From positions 28,970,501 through 29,034,500 of the forward strand of contig NC_091251.1 of assembly GCF_042477335.2 (NCBI RefSeq): 64,000 nucleotides of DNA. Reading direction: 5' to 3'. Position 1 is the first letter of the stretch. Each line of letters opens with the position of its first letter. This DNA is from Ovis canadensis (Eukaryota > Chordata > Mammalia > Artiodactyla > Bovidae). The notes under the pieces are model-generated. The model was not told the DNA's origin and ran no database searches. It was given only the letters and a program-made list of their open reading frames with translations. The position numbers were made by a program, and so were the translations under genes. This document shows positions 44,201 to 54,925 of the stretch, one piece after another.

Positions 44201-44599
44201 TGTCTGCTTCCAAAGCCCAAACTCATAAGCCTATACTCCCTCTTTCCCAGATGAGTGAGACCAGGGTGTTGGATGCATAATAGTACTTGGTAATTGTTTG
44301 TGCATTTCACTCCCATCCGTCTTCCTTGTAGGGTCTCCTGGGCTCTCACCCACTGGAGGGGGTGGGGAGGTGGCAGATGTGAGGGCAGGGCTCATCCTTA
44401 GAGAAAGGTGTGGGCAAAAAGTGGTGGGGAAGAGGAGTAGGCAGCCACCGAGATGGACGGCTCACCTTGAGGGCAGAGTGAACTCTGGTTGGGGAGTGGA
44501 GTTAACCCCGAGAGGGATGGGTCCAGCTGGAAAGGTCAGGTTCAGACAGCAATGTTCACTGTTCTCTGTAAATTTGTCCTGGAGACAAATGAAACGCGT
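44201..44599. other. Unique noncoding interval
   Basis: A purine-rich stretch near 44355-44430 was noted. A 102-codon plus ORF (44298-44606) has no domain. Confidence 0.4.
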
Positions 44600-44790
44600 T
44601 TATTGAAAGCCTGCTAGGGGACCCGTGCTTCAAGGCGGTTTCCCATATATGTCATTCGCACAACAGTTCTCTGAGGCAGGAAATATTATCTCTATTTTAC
44701 AGCTAGGAATACTAAAGCTCTGAAGTTGAAAAGCTTATATGCTCCTGACTGTCTGAGATATAGATCTGGACGTGGCTGATTCCACAGACC
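44600..44790 (-). mobile_element. MIR SINE, reverse
   Basis: 'gtttattgaaagcctgctag', 'cattcgcacaacagttctct', 'ttatctctattttacagcta' and 'ctaaagctctgaagttgaaa' are the reverse MIR blocks in order. Confidence 0.8.
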
Positions 44791-44814
44791 AGTCAGTTTT
44801 CACATCACTGTCAT

Positions 44815-44990
44815 TATCAACTTCCCCATCTGAACAACCACCAGCAACATCACTGTCATCACCACCATCATCGTCAACATTACCAAGAGCGTGAGCATTG
44901 TGATCACTGGCAATACCACCAAAGTCTCCGTCTACCTCATCTACGACATCCCATCAATGGCCGCATGATCACTGGCAGCTGCGGAACAGT
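44815..44990. repeat. Degenerate CAN/ATC-type trinucleotide-rich stretch
   Basis: 'cactgtcatcaccaccatca' and surrounding sequence repeat CAT/CAC/ATC-type triplets with interruptions. It reads as a decayed triplet array between a reverse and a forward MIR. Confidence 0.6.
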
Positions 44991-45004
44991 CTGATAGGTA
45001 ACCG

Positions 45005-45090
45005 GGCTTAGGGGAAATCAGATCATCTCTCTCAGCTTCAGCTTCCTTATCTATAAAGTGGGATAATCGTATTTCCCTCAGAAGGTAGGA
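45005..45090 (+). mobile_element. MIR SINE fragment
   Basis: 'cagcttcagcttccttatct' and 'ataaagtgggataatcgtat' are the MIR core end in forward orientation. Confidence 0.75.
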
Positions 45091-45094
45091 GAGA

Positions 45095-45430
45095 TGCTAA
45101 CATCAGTCTTCTGCTTCCTGCATCCTACTGAAACTGTTCTTCTCGAGATCATCAGTGACCTCCACACGTGTCGTCACGATACTCCTTCCCCTTGGGGAAT
45201 CGAAGGCAAGTGACCACTTCCTCTTCCTTTGCTTCTCCTAGTTTTTATGACACCCACTTCTTGGGTTTCCTTCGAACTCACCGATTCCTCCTCTTTTGCT
45301 GGCTCCATCTCTTCTACTGGACCTCTAAATGTTTGAATGTTCCAAAGCTTGGATCTAAGCCCCATACTGTCTTCATCCAAATTCTTCAAGGGCTTCCTCC
45401 CTGGTCCATGCAACCATCGTGACCCCCTGG
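45095..45430 (+). mobile_element. L2 LINE ORF2-region fragment
   Basis: 'tactgaaactgttcttctcg', 'agatcatcagtgacctccac', 'tttttatgacacccacttct' and 'aaatgtttgaatgttccaaa' follow the L2 ORF2 reverse transcriptase region, upstream of the usual 3' UTR pieces. Retaining this internal L2 part is less common than a 3' end. All frames are broken. Confidence 0.8.
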
Positions 45431-46374
45431 GGAACACTACAACGACCCTCACATGATCAGGGGACAGCCAAGGAAGTGGACCCTAGGGTAGGCTCGGGAG
45501 CCCCTCTGAGGAAGGAAGACCCCTTCCTAGGTCCATCGGGACTAAAAGCAACCTTCTCAAGGAGGAGTTGTAGGGCTAATCCTGAGCAGAAGTGTTTGCA
45601 GGTAGTTTGAGGGGCCTCCGCCTCTCAAATCCGCATCCTTTTGACTTTACTTGCTCATTCAGTATGCATTGTCTCAGGAGATCAGAGCCCTTGGGCTCCT
45701 TCCTCCCCCAGACACGTCCACCCTGAGATGCCAGGGACAGAACCTCTTAGAAAGTGGCCCCCACCATCCAGGGGGCGGGGCTTTCCATTTAGGAGAGAAC
45801 TCAGCAGAGAGCTAGAGACCCCCAACTGAGTGGCTGGGGATATTCACCAGGACTCTCTCCTGGAAACTCTGAAATAGCACCCCTTGGGGGGCTACTGTTT
45901 CCACCCACACGTTGGCCCTATCCTGAGACAGATGGTCCCTATTGGGCTGTTCTCATGCAAATGAGAAGAGGTATGCTTTTAGGGCCTCTTGGCCTCAGGA
46001 GCATGATGGATCCGATGCCAGGAGAAGCAGATTGCCTACCCCTTATTTTGGGGGCTGTGGGTGGATGGCTTTGAGAGAAGCTCTCTTCCAAGAATGTGTT
46101 TTCCCTTTCATCTTCAGGCCGCGATGCACTTCACTCTCTGCTCTTTTGAGGCTGACGTGAGTGTGAGATTGCTTGGGGGAGTGGGGGTAACACCTGGCTG
46201 CCTCTGCCCTCACCACTCACTGAGATGGGGGGTGGCTAAGTCACTTTTGGCCTCATCCTTTGAGCCCTTTGCTTAGGGCTGCCCCACTGGAAACACTATT
46301 GTCTGCTCCCCTCAGCCAGATTATTATTATTCCTAAAATGGCTTGGTGCTGTTGGGCCATTCCCTGGCTGTAAA
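45431..46374. other. Unique noncoding interval
   Basis: Nothing was recognised. Short ORFs only. Confidence 0.4.
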
Positions 46375-46740
46375 ACAATCCAAAATCTCTCGTCACTCCT
46401 GGAATAACATCCCTGGCTTCAGTTTCACCTTCAAGCTCCCTACAATTTGGCCTTCATCAGCTTTTCCAACCACATCCCTCGTTCCTTTTCCACCAAGGTC
46501 TTCCCTCCAGGCAGACAGTCTGCCTCCTTTCACAGAGGGCGCTGGCATCACAGCTCTCCCCACACCAAACTGTGGTTAAAAGGCCCTCTCCCATCCCCTT
46601 CTTATCTGTCTAAACTTCTTGTTTTCCCAGATCTCAAACTTTGGTCCTGCCTCCTCCTTCCTTGGACCCTTTACTCATTCACTCCTGGCCCCACTGGACC
46701 ACCCATGCCTTCCATGGGTCAATCTGACCACCTGTGACTT
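46375..46740 (+). mobile_element. L2-like LINE fragment
   Basis: 'tcaagctccctacaatttgg', a 'ccttcatcagcttttccaac' block and 'ctccttccttggacccttta' give a plausible forward L2 3' region order. It is strongly diverged. Confidence 0.6.
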
Positions 46741-47643
46741 CCCCATTGAGGAGGGTTATTTACAAAGGGGCCATCTACCAAGGTGCTGTCAGGGATGGGA
46801 GAACCACAGCGGGTTTTACAGTTACCTAGGGCTGGTCACAGTTGGGCTATTGCCATTCCTAGGCCTGCAGAAAGGAGGGGAAGCTGCTCACAACACTTGC
46901 AAGGGGGGAGTCCCACGAAGAAAAAGGGATTGTTAGTTTCCAGAAGAGAGGCAGTCTGCTGGGGGAGAGCTCTGGGGGAGTAAGGAGGAGATTGAACACT
47001 TAGACCTCAGCCTTCACTTTCCAGCCTCCTGCTGGGGCTTGCTGTTGGCTGAGGCCATGAAGAATCCAAGGGCGCCCATTCTGTAGTCCCCATAAGCGCC
47101 CCCCAGGACAGGCCACTGAGTGGGAGGGCAGAGAGAAGCCTGGACTATGCTTTATACCTTAGACTTCCAATGGGTAAGTGGTGAGAATGTTGAAAGTTGT
47201 GGTGAGAATGTTGAAAGTTATGAAGAGAAAGTTTCTTAAGATCAAGCTGTTCAGCTTCACTTTACAGATGGGAACATGGAAGCCCAGAGAGGATTGATGC
47301 TGGTCTGGGACCGCACAGTAAGGGAGTGTCAGGGATGAGCTCAGAGCGAGTGTGAGCCTCATAGTTCATTAATAAGTTGGTTCCTTGGAATCACTACATA
47401 AAAAATTACATTATAGGTTTCTGAGTTGAAGTCTTACTGGCCGCAGTGGCCATGCTTGGTAACCAGTGAGATGCCCTAGTTGAGGGGGTTCTATTTTTAA
47501 GGGGTGGTTGACAGCTCCCAGGGAAGAGACTCATCATGAAGGGAGAGGTCATTAGCAATGCCTTTGACCCAGCTGTAATTCTCAAGCCTGTTCCATACCT
47601 TGCTCCCGGGACACATACTTGAGTCCCATAGAGGATAGTAGGC

Positions 47644-47644
<1 letters not shown>
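46741..47644. other. Unique DNA with MIR fragment
   Basis: A reverse MIR-like piece ('cactttacagatgggaacat') lies at about 47240-47345. A direct duplication of 'gtggtgagaatgttgaaagt' occurs at 47178 and 47199. No gene was seen. Confidence 0.45.

Positions 47645-47684
<40 letters not shown>
47645..47684. repeat. (TG)n microsatellite
   Basis: About 20 uninterrupted TG units. It is likely polymorphic. It is not attached to a recognised SINE, unlike the CA repeat at 41344. Confidence 0.97.
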
Positions 47685-47685
<1 letters not shown>

Positions 47686-47934
47686 TTTACAGAGAGGGCT
47701 CTGCAGTAGAATGTGATGGAGCTGTTCCATTAAATTCTGAGACACCTTGGATCCCAAGCTGTGCTGCCTTGGGACCCCTTCGAGAGTATACCCCACGAAA
47801 CAGAGAGAAGACCATCTTTTATCCCAACATACCTCACTTTGTTTTAACTCTCCACCCAATTTCCCTCTACTTTTTAATGAAAAATTAAAGTAATTGTAGT
47901 GTTTCACAATTCTGAGACATTCATATATATTACT

Positions 47935-48075
47935 CTTTTACACAACATGCTTGTGATAGAGCCAGGGCAGGAATTATTGCATCCAACTGTCTGATGAGGA
48001 AATGAATTCAGGGAGGTCAAATAAATGGTCCAAGCTCCCAAATGTGGAAAGTGATGAAACCAAACAGCGGACTTG
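47935..48075 (-). mobile_element. MIR SINE relic, reverse
   Basis: 'attgcatccaactgtctgat', 'gaggaaatgaattcagggag' and 'aaatggtccaagctcccaaa' are weak but ordered reverse MIR blocks. Confidence 0.6.
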
Positions 48076-48722
48076 ACTCTGAAGACCAGGCCCTTTGGAT
48101 GGGACCACACCTGGTCCCCTCCCTCCACAAACACTGCTTTTTTCCCCTATCTTCTCCTATTTTTCTTCTTCCTCCCTCTTCAGCTCTTCCTTCTCCTCAT
48201 CTCCATCCTCTTTTCCCCATCTCCCCCTCTCTCCTTTTTCTGAAAAGCCAAACTTCTCTCCAGTCCGGTACACCCAAAGCATTGTTTCAGGGACTTTCTT
48301 GCTTGTTTCTTAATATTAAGAGTGGCTACGTGGATCTCTTTATTGGCAGACCCTCTGCCTCCATGGAGAGAGCAACTAACTGGGTGCCTTTCTGCTTCTT
48401 GTACCCACCAAAGTGTTGTTTGCAGACAATACACAGAAATTACAAGCAACGTAAGTCGTTAAGCAATCTTTCCTTGAAACAATTAGATTCTGACATCTGC
48501 TTACTCTTTAATTATCTTCTGACTGAGGAAATGGAAAAGTTGACAAATAGTTTAACCCAACAAGAGTCAGGTTCCTTTTCTTTTTTCTGTCTTTGTAAAC
48601 GTGTTTACAGAGCACCGATCTGCCAACCTCTCCTAGCCTCTCTGGGGCACTGGCAAAAAAACATAGACAAATATTTATATTCCATGAACTCAAGATGGTT
48701 TTCATATTGTTTCCATGTTTAA
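48042..48722 (+). other. Unexplained 226-codon ORF
   Basis: The frame is open across 681 bp of moderately AT-rich DNA. It begins inside a MIR relic, passes through a pyrimidine-rich tract (48120-48240, giving Ser/Pro/Leu-rich text) and then a less biased part ('NYLLTEEMEKLTNSLTQQ'). No domain was recognised. Minus-strand frames (48449-48180, 48786-48508) overlap. I regard it as most likely noncoding. Confidence 0.3.
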
Positions 48723-49782
48723 CTGATTTCAAATGAATGACAATGGTTCTTAATGTGGTTTGCAAGAATTTGCCATTAATTTTCACTTAAAATTGGATCC
48801 AGCTGGTAGGTATGCCTACCCTTTATTCCAGTTCTTAATGATTTGCCTTCCTAAAACATGGGCTGCTTCCCACTGGCTGATTGGCACCACAACTTAGTGA
48901 GGACATCCGTCTCCTATTACATGTGAACAAAACTGAAGTTCAGCAAATTGTTCCTATTTCAGAGCTTCTTGCACATTGATTTGAGGCAGGCGACTGGGGA
49001 AACTCAGTGAAGGCCGTGAGAGTGAGCCTGACTTGGCACACCATCTGTCCCTTCCTGGCAGCGAAGATGTTGGCTCCGGCTCTCAGCGGGAGGCAGGGTG
49101 GGGTTGCCTGGGCATGTGGGAGAGGTTCAAGGTCTCAAAGCACTTTAAAAACTTCCTGTTGCCTTTCTAGCTTCGTTTTGAGTGCCTCAGTGTGATGTCC
49201 TAGGTTCTTTGTGAGGTTTCAAGTTTTCCTTCCTTTGGTCTGAAGCTCTGATGTAAATGGCGGAACAGAGATGGACCTGGACAAAAAGAGAAGAGTTGAG
49301 CCAGAGGAACAGGATTCTGCACTGTGGGGATGTCATTTAACCTTGGTGGGATTCAGTTTCTGTTGAATCAGTGTGACTAGGTCATTGCATATTTTTGTAG
49401 GGTATAAATGTTGAATTGGTTGGCAAGTTGGGAGAATAGCCTTAAAAGGAAGGTAAGGTCCACCTATGAATAAAGTATGGTGGGAGTGGGTAGGAAGTAG
49501 GTTTCATGTTCATATTAACTCCAAGAGAAAGAGTGAGTTCCTGGAGTACATCGTGAAAGACGAAGCAGCTCCTTCTGAACTCAGTGACAAAGCACTCCCT
49601 GACTGGTTGGCAATGTCTGCCCTGGCTGCTGGGAATGGAATGGCAGCACCCATGCCAGGTATTCACCATTCGTGGATTGGATGAGCTTCAGAGGACCTTT
49701 GATTCTATTTTTGTGATAAGGAATAATTGCTAACCTCTCTCTCTGGAGATTGGGATTAGAGAGCCAGACAATGAGGCCTAGA
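48723..49782. other. Unique noncoding interval
   Basis: No repeat was recognised. The composition is even. No ORF has visible features. Confidence 0.4.
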
Positions 49783-49935
49783 GCAGTGCTCCTCAAATTT
49801 GAATGTGCACACTTGAATCTCGTCAGAAAAGAATCTGTAGGTCTAGGGTAGGGCCTGCATTTCTAACCATCTCCTGGGTAATGGCGATGCTGTTGGTCCG
49901 GGGGCTGTGCTTTGAACAGTGGATCCAAGGCAGCG
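49783..49935 (+). mobile_element. MER5-type MITE (hAT-Charlie)
   Basis: 'gcagtgctcctcaaatttga' at the start and 'gtgctttgaacagtg' near the end are imperfect terminal inverted repeats. Between them, 'gtaggtctagggtagggcct', 'gcatttctaaccatctcctg' and 'gatgctgttggtccggggg' match the MER5A/B body. It is a nonautonomous element, long immobile. Confidence 0.85.
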
Positions 49936-49984
49936 CTCTGGACCTGCGGCCGTGCCCCTTCACTGCAGCCTTAATGGCTTCCAC

Positions 49985-50220
49985 GTGCAGCCGATGTTCA
50001 TTAAACACCTTCTGTGTATATGCTCCTTTCCAAGGATTTTTCACAGATCATTTAATTTATTCCTTCAGACAGCCTTTTGATGTTGGATAGATTATTTCCC
50101 ACCCACTTTTTCTTTTTTTTTTTTTTTTGAGTTTTAAGTTACTTTGCAGGTGCAGTGGGTTTTACTGCTTAGCCCAGGGTCTATATACGGCAGAGCTGGG
50201 ACTCACCCCTGCACATACCT
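49985..50220 (-). mobile_element. MIR SINE, reverse, with internal T-run
   Basis: 'catttaatttattccttcag' and 'gatagattatttcccaccca' precede a T-rich run at about 50107-50129. The MIR then resumes as 'taagttactttgcaggtg' and 'gcagagctgggactcaccc'. The T-run may mark an expanded internal tract or a tiny insertion. Confidence 0.75.
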
Positions 50221-50454
50221 GGCCCTTTGAGGACCTAACACAGAAACGTAATCGTAGGACTAATGGTGCGAGTGCCCTTAACTCAAATGGGGCAGCTCTT
50301 GGAGCTGTGCTAGGGTATTGGCCTGATGCCAAATGTGCCCTCAGATCACAGAAAGCCAAGTTCTGCCTCGGTGACTGCTGGCTCCACCATTGTCGACGGT
50401 CATTAAGGCTGGCAGGAAACATCCCGTGATCCTGGGTTCCTGGGAAAGAGCCCT

Positions 50455-50665
50455 CTTTGACCTTATGAGGGTTTTGGAGCCAGACAGACCCAGGTCGGAA
50501 TCTAGCCATATTATTTGACCTTGAGCAAGCTGCTAAACCTCCCTGAGTGAAGGGCCTCTCACTTGTTAAAAGAGGATGGTAAACATGCTTGCCTTTCAAA
50601 GTTGTTGGGAAGACGGAAATTAATAATGCAGTAAAGTGGATGATACGGTGCATAGTGCAGAAAGA
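50455..50665 (+). mobile_element. MIR SINE
   Basis: 'tttggagccagacagaccca', 'gaccttgagcaagctgctaa', 'cctccctgagtgaagggcc', 'aaaagaggatggtaaacatg' and 'gttgttgggaagacggaaat' give a nearly full MIR in forward order. Confidence 0.88.
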
Positions 50666-50689
50666 ATACTCAATTTCCCCCTTTTGCCC

Positions 50690-51500
50690 TTCTGAAAACT
50701 GTGATGGCTTAATTTTTGCTATTCACTGCACAAATAGAACCATTTTAGATTCTTTCAATGCCGTGGCGTTACCTGTAAAACTGGGTTCAAAGTAGAAGTT
50801 TACTGTGGCACCTCACCCACATACAATAAAACAGGAAATTGTATTAAGCACTAAATACCATTTTTTCCTGTATAACAAAAAAATAACTATTTAAACAAAC
50901 ATCAAAACTTACACTCTCAAGTAAAATATGTCAGCACCGCGAGATACTCAGTCAACACAGACAAATTTGAATATGAGAAGCAAACTTCGAACGTCTCCGT
51001 TGTGACATTAGCAAAACCATCGACAAATTTCGCAGCTTCTGCTGTCTTGTGAGTGCTGTTATTTCTGTTAAACTTTGTTGTCACGGTGTTCCTTAAATAG
51101 TTTTTAATTGGTTTTCATTTGGAGAAAGAATGTTCTGCTCAAGATACAGGGGCAGGGATTGTCAAAAATAAAAGAAACAGATAATATTCTACAGAGAAAC
51201 TTGTAGACATGCCGTACCATTCTTTATAGTCCCTTGGCAAATACGTGGATGTTTTCAGTTTTGTTGATTTCACTGGTTAATGATTTTTCACAAAGCAGTG
51301 CTTTAATTGGTAATGCTTCTAATGGGTCACTGGGACATTTATTTTTCACCTTCTGTGTGTTCTTCACTGTGGACTTTTCACCCATGTGAATTAATTAGCA
51401 TGGCAGAAAAAATGCAAACAAGTCAGCCATTGCATTTAGCCGTGAAATTTTAGGTCTATTTAGGTAATTAAGGTTATCAATTAACTTGTGGGAAAAGGAT
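50690..51500. other. AT-rich block of unknown origin
   Basis: No known repeat family was recognised. The part at 50930-51060 keeps several CpGs within AT-rich DNA. On the minus strand it translates, without ATG, for about 47 codons from 51060 to 50918. Either an unidentified old repeat or conserved unique DNA could look like this. See findings. Confidence 0.4.
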
Positions 51501-51512
51501 AAGCCTTATAAG

Positions 51513-51707
51513 TGAGTGAAAGTCACGTTCAGTCGTATCCAGCACTTTGTGACCCCATGGATTATACAGTCCATGGAATTCTCTAGGCCAGAATACTGGA
51601 GTGGGTAACCTTTCCCTTCTCCAGGGGATCTTCCCAACCCAGGGATCAAACCCAGGTCCCATGCATTGCAGGCGGATTCTTTACCACCTGAGCCACAAGG
51701 GAAGCCC
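51513..51707 (-). mobile_element. Bov-tA SINE
   Basis: It is reverse oriented: 'tgagtgaaagtcacgttcag' to a head ending 'gagccacaagggaagccc'. A perfect 12-bp TSD 'aagccttataag' lies at 51501-51512 and 51708-51719. It is slightly shorter than its neighbours, with a small deletion near 'gattatacagtccatgg'. Confidence 0.96.
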
Positions 51708-51719
51708 AAGCCTTATAAG

Positions 51720-52071
51720 ATCTTTAAAAAACATTGCTGACAATCAAAGTACCCTCATGGCAACACTCAGCAAATAAACAGGTGGAAGCAAATGATGCAG
51801 AAATCTTGTTATCATGGTATTTTGGCACAGTGTCAGCCAAAGTAGTCTTTCTTTGTTTTTTAAATTTGAGAAATACAGTCAGAATTTTTTCACTTGTCTT
51901 TAAGATATTATCCTAGTTCTGTATGCATGAATTCATGATTCCACTAAAGAATTCTGCGTCCTTTCAGGTAAGGGAACAGTGGTAACTCTGCTAGCCATGT
52001 CTCTGCAAATGCCAACTCAGGTGCCCTCATTCTGTTAGCTATGAAGGCAGCAGAGGTCACTGTGCTTTCCT
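51720..52071. other. Unique noncoding interval
   Basis: Moderately AT-rich with nothing recognised. Confidence 0.4.
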
Positions 52072-52081
52072 AGGAACTGCT

Positions 52082-52298
52082 GTGAAAGTGAATGTATTTG
52101 TTGCTCACTCATGTTCGACTCTTTGCGACCCCATGGACTGTAGCTCGCCAGGCTCCTCTGTCCATGGAATTCTCCTGGCAAGACTACTGGAGTGGGTTGC
52201 CGTTTCCTTCTCCAGGGGAACTTCCCAACCCCGGGACTGAACTCAGGTCTGCTGCATTACGGGCAGAGTCTTTACCATCTGAGCCACCAGGAAAGCCC
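52082..52298 (-). mobile_element. Bov-tA SINE
   Basis: It is reverse oriented: 'gttgctcactcatgttcgac' through the Bov-A unit to a head ending 'gagccaccaggaaagccc'. The flanks are 10-bp repeats with one mismatch, 'aggaactgct' (52072-52081) and 'aggagctgct' (52299-52308). Confidence 0.95.
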
Positions 52299-52308
52299 AG
52301 GAGCTGCT

Positions 52309-53052
52309 AAGTATGGCAGAAGAATAGCCCTAGACTCATTACATGTAGCGTTTCAGGCATGCCACACTCTGTTCAAATGGCATCTGGCATAAAATATGTA
52401 TTAGAAACATTTTTTTCCAAACTGAAGTAGACCTGAATTATGCAGGGGAGAATTGACAAGTACAGTGATCACGGTGATCTATCTCCACTTAGGTACTATG
52501 TAATGTGTTCTTGCATTTGCTTAGCCAATAAGAAACAAAGAGGCAGGATTTGAATGTTCCAGTCTAACAGACTGAAGTATATATTTATGACTCCATAGGT
52601 AATTGGCTACGGGATAGATAAGCTTGAATATTAATGGGATTTTTCTTATTTGATTGTCATGGAAGCCAGAGAGGAAATCTACTCAGCTAGAGCTTTGTTT
52701 ATCCACCAGTTGTGCCACGCGTATATGAAAGCCACGGCTGTGTGGTCACCCAGCTGCATCATGAGACTCTCAGAGGGCTGGTTCCATGGAAACTTTCAAA
52801 GCACAAGGGGCCTTGAAACGGGGCCTTATCCTAGTTTGACATGGGTCCCTTGGTTTCCCACTCTCACAGTTCTGACTCCTACGATGAAAGCCTCCCTTGC
52901 CTGGTGGAGCAGCTCCAGCTCCAGCTCCCCTGACACAGAGTCCCTCTCCAGGGCCTCGCTAGCAGGACGTTGACTGTTTTGCCTCTATTCCTCTGTCTGG
53001 TCTTCTGTTTTCTGAGTTTCTCTTCTTTGCTGCATCAATCCTGCTTATCCTT
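52309..53052. other. Unique noncoding interval
   Basis: A 107-codon ORF (52650-52973) has a Ser-rich end and no domain. Nothing else was seen. Confidence 0.4.
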
Positions 53053-53063
53053 TAAGACACAGC

Positions 53064-53192
53064 TGCTGCTGCTAAGTCGCTTCAGTTGTGTCTGACTCTT
53101 AGCGACTCCATGGACTACAGCCTACCAGGCTCCTCCATCCATGGGATTTTCCAGGCAAGAGTACTGGAGTGGGGTGCCATTGCCTTCTCCGC
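53064..53192 (-). mobile_element. BOV-A2-type monomer
   Basis: The (TGC)n tail 'tgctgctgctaagtcgcttc' opens it and 'gtgccattgccttctcc' closes it, giving one Bov-A monomer. The 11-bp TSD 'taagacacagc' is perfect at 53053-53063 and 53193-53203. Confidence 0.95.
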
Positions 53193-53211
53193 TAAGACAC
53201 AGCATAGACCC

Positions 53212-53660
53212 TGTATCAGTCAGGGTCCTGGCAAGAAACTGACAGATGATGCATCAGACAGAACAGTTGACGAGCACTAAAGAAGGGACCATTTAAGGGG
53301 GTGGCTTGGGCTCAGGGGAAGAACAAGAGCTACTGCAGCCCTTGGGGTGTGCTGGCAGCTGGGAGCTGCTACCATCCCTGGCTGGAAGGGGCGAGAGGAG
53401 GGAGTGTTTACTAGAAGCGCAAGAGAGGCTGGGCTGCAAGTACGACTCACACCTTCACTAGAGGAAGCTGGTCACTGCCAGCACTCCAACCAGCAGAGAG
53501 GAAGCCAGAGGGACGTGGAGACCTGCTCTGCTCTTCTGCGCTGCTGTGGTGCAGCTTGGTGGTGCAGGAAGCCAGGTCCTCCATGCTGCCTTCAGAGGTC
53601 AGAGCAGGGCGGAGGAGGCTGGAGCCTGGCCAGGGAGTGCCCTCACCCTCTCCCAGGGGA
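53212..53660 (+). mobile_element. Ancient LTR-like repeat
   Basis: It begins 'tgtatcagtcagggtcctgg' with 'caagaaactgacagatgatg', then 'aagaagggaccatttaaggg' and 'gctgctaccatccctggctg', an order I associate with old mammalian LTRs. The 3' end is not clear. The 143-codon ORF starting at 53347 lies partly within it and is not called a gene. Confidence 0.55.
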
Positions 53661-54519
53661 ATCTAAGCCAAGAGGTGGCTCTCTTGTCCCTGCCCACCCA
53701 GGAGCATGTTTGCCCCTGGAGGAACTGGAGCACCTTTTAGTATTTTCAGTGTATGCTGTCTCCCCACTTATGCCCTGACATGGGCACCTTCACTTATCCT
53801 TTGTGCTTTTCTCATATGGAAGCAACCAAACATCCTGGGATTTCTTGGTCACATCAGTTTTGAGTGTTCTGTTCCTTTGTTGCCTGCCCAGGGCATCTGG
53901 ACCTGGGCCTGGGATGTTGGTGGATATTCAGGTAAGGCTGAAGATTCTGAGGGTCCTGGGCCTGGTTTGGGGAACTTTCACCAGACACAGCAGGAAACCA
54001 GAGGACAACAATTGGTAGAGAGAAGCTAAAGTTCAACTCAGGAGGAGCAGTTGGTGTGAGGTGAGTGGGGAGTGTCACCAAAAGCCAGGGATCAGAGAGA
54101 GGGGTTGAAATGGGATGCTGAGTTGGGGACACAGGGCCAGGGGGTACCTGAGCAAGCAAGCCACCATCAGGGCGACATCAGGAGGGGTGGGGAGGAGGTT
54201 TGGATGCAAGTTTGGAGACAGGGCCAGAGCTGTAGTCTAGACCTTGATATTCAATATGGCAGCCACTGGCCATGGGTGGCTATTTCCATTTAAATTAACT
54301 AAACTTTACTAAAATTAAAAATTCAGTTCCTTGGTCTCATTAGACACATTTCAAGTGCCCTACTGTGTTGTTCAGTGCAAGTTAGAACATTTTCACCATC
54401 ATGGAATTTTCTATTGTACAGCCTGCTCCAGAAGGTCCTGGAGATTTTAGGGTCCCAACAATGCCAACCCCTCATAAACCTGTTTGTTTGCTTTGATCGG
54501 TTCATATCTGTCTTACTAT
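53661..54519. other. Unique noncoding interval
   Basis: ORFs overlap on both strands at 53546-54293 without domains. Nothing was recognised. Confidence 0.4.
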
Positions 54520-54640
54520 CACACAGACCTGGTTTCAAATCTTCACTTTGCTAGTGAGCCAGCACGTGATGACTCGAGTCTTTTCATCTAGAAAATGAAG
54601 ATAATAATAGAGGGCTAACTTGACTGGGGATTGAAAGTTG
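54520..54640 (+). mobile_element. MIR SINE fragment
   Basis: 'tcacacagacctggtttcaa', 'cttcactttgctagtgagcc' and 'tcatctagaaaatgaagata' are forward MIR blocks. Confidence 0.8.
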
Positions 54641-54759
54641 TCTTAAATGGTGAGATGTGCCACATGAGCTGTTTAATAAATTTCCGTTCCCAAGCTCCCT
54701 TGCGACGACAATGCTGTTAAAATCGTTAAGAGCTTCGTTTATTAAGATCTGTTTCTGCT

Positions 54760-54925
54760 GGTGCTGTGCTAAACAGTTTATTGTGATTGTCTCACTTAAT
54801 CCGCACAATAACTCTGTAGGCAGATAGCATCATTGTTCCCATTTTGCAGATAAGGAAATGGAGCCTCAGAGAGATGAAAGCACTTGCCTGATGTCACGCA
54901 GTGGTGAAGCTGAGTTTCTGTGTTC
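54760..54925 (-). mobile_element. MIR SINE, reverse
   Basis: 'tgctgtgctaaacagtttat', 'taatccgcacaataactctg', 'cattttgcagataaggaaat' and 'ggagcctcagagagatgaaa' form a well-preserved reverse MIR. Confidence 0.88.

Noticed and set aside
47645..47684. CRISPR-like or other regular spaced repeats
   Set aside because: Only simple microsatellites and a small minisatellite are present. There are no repeat-spacer arrays, and the DNA is mammalian.
53347..53778. 143-codon ORF suggestive of a Gln/Gly/Ser-rich protein
   Set aside because: It overlaps an old LTR-like repeat and has no domain or splice signals.
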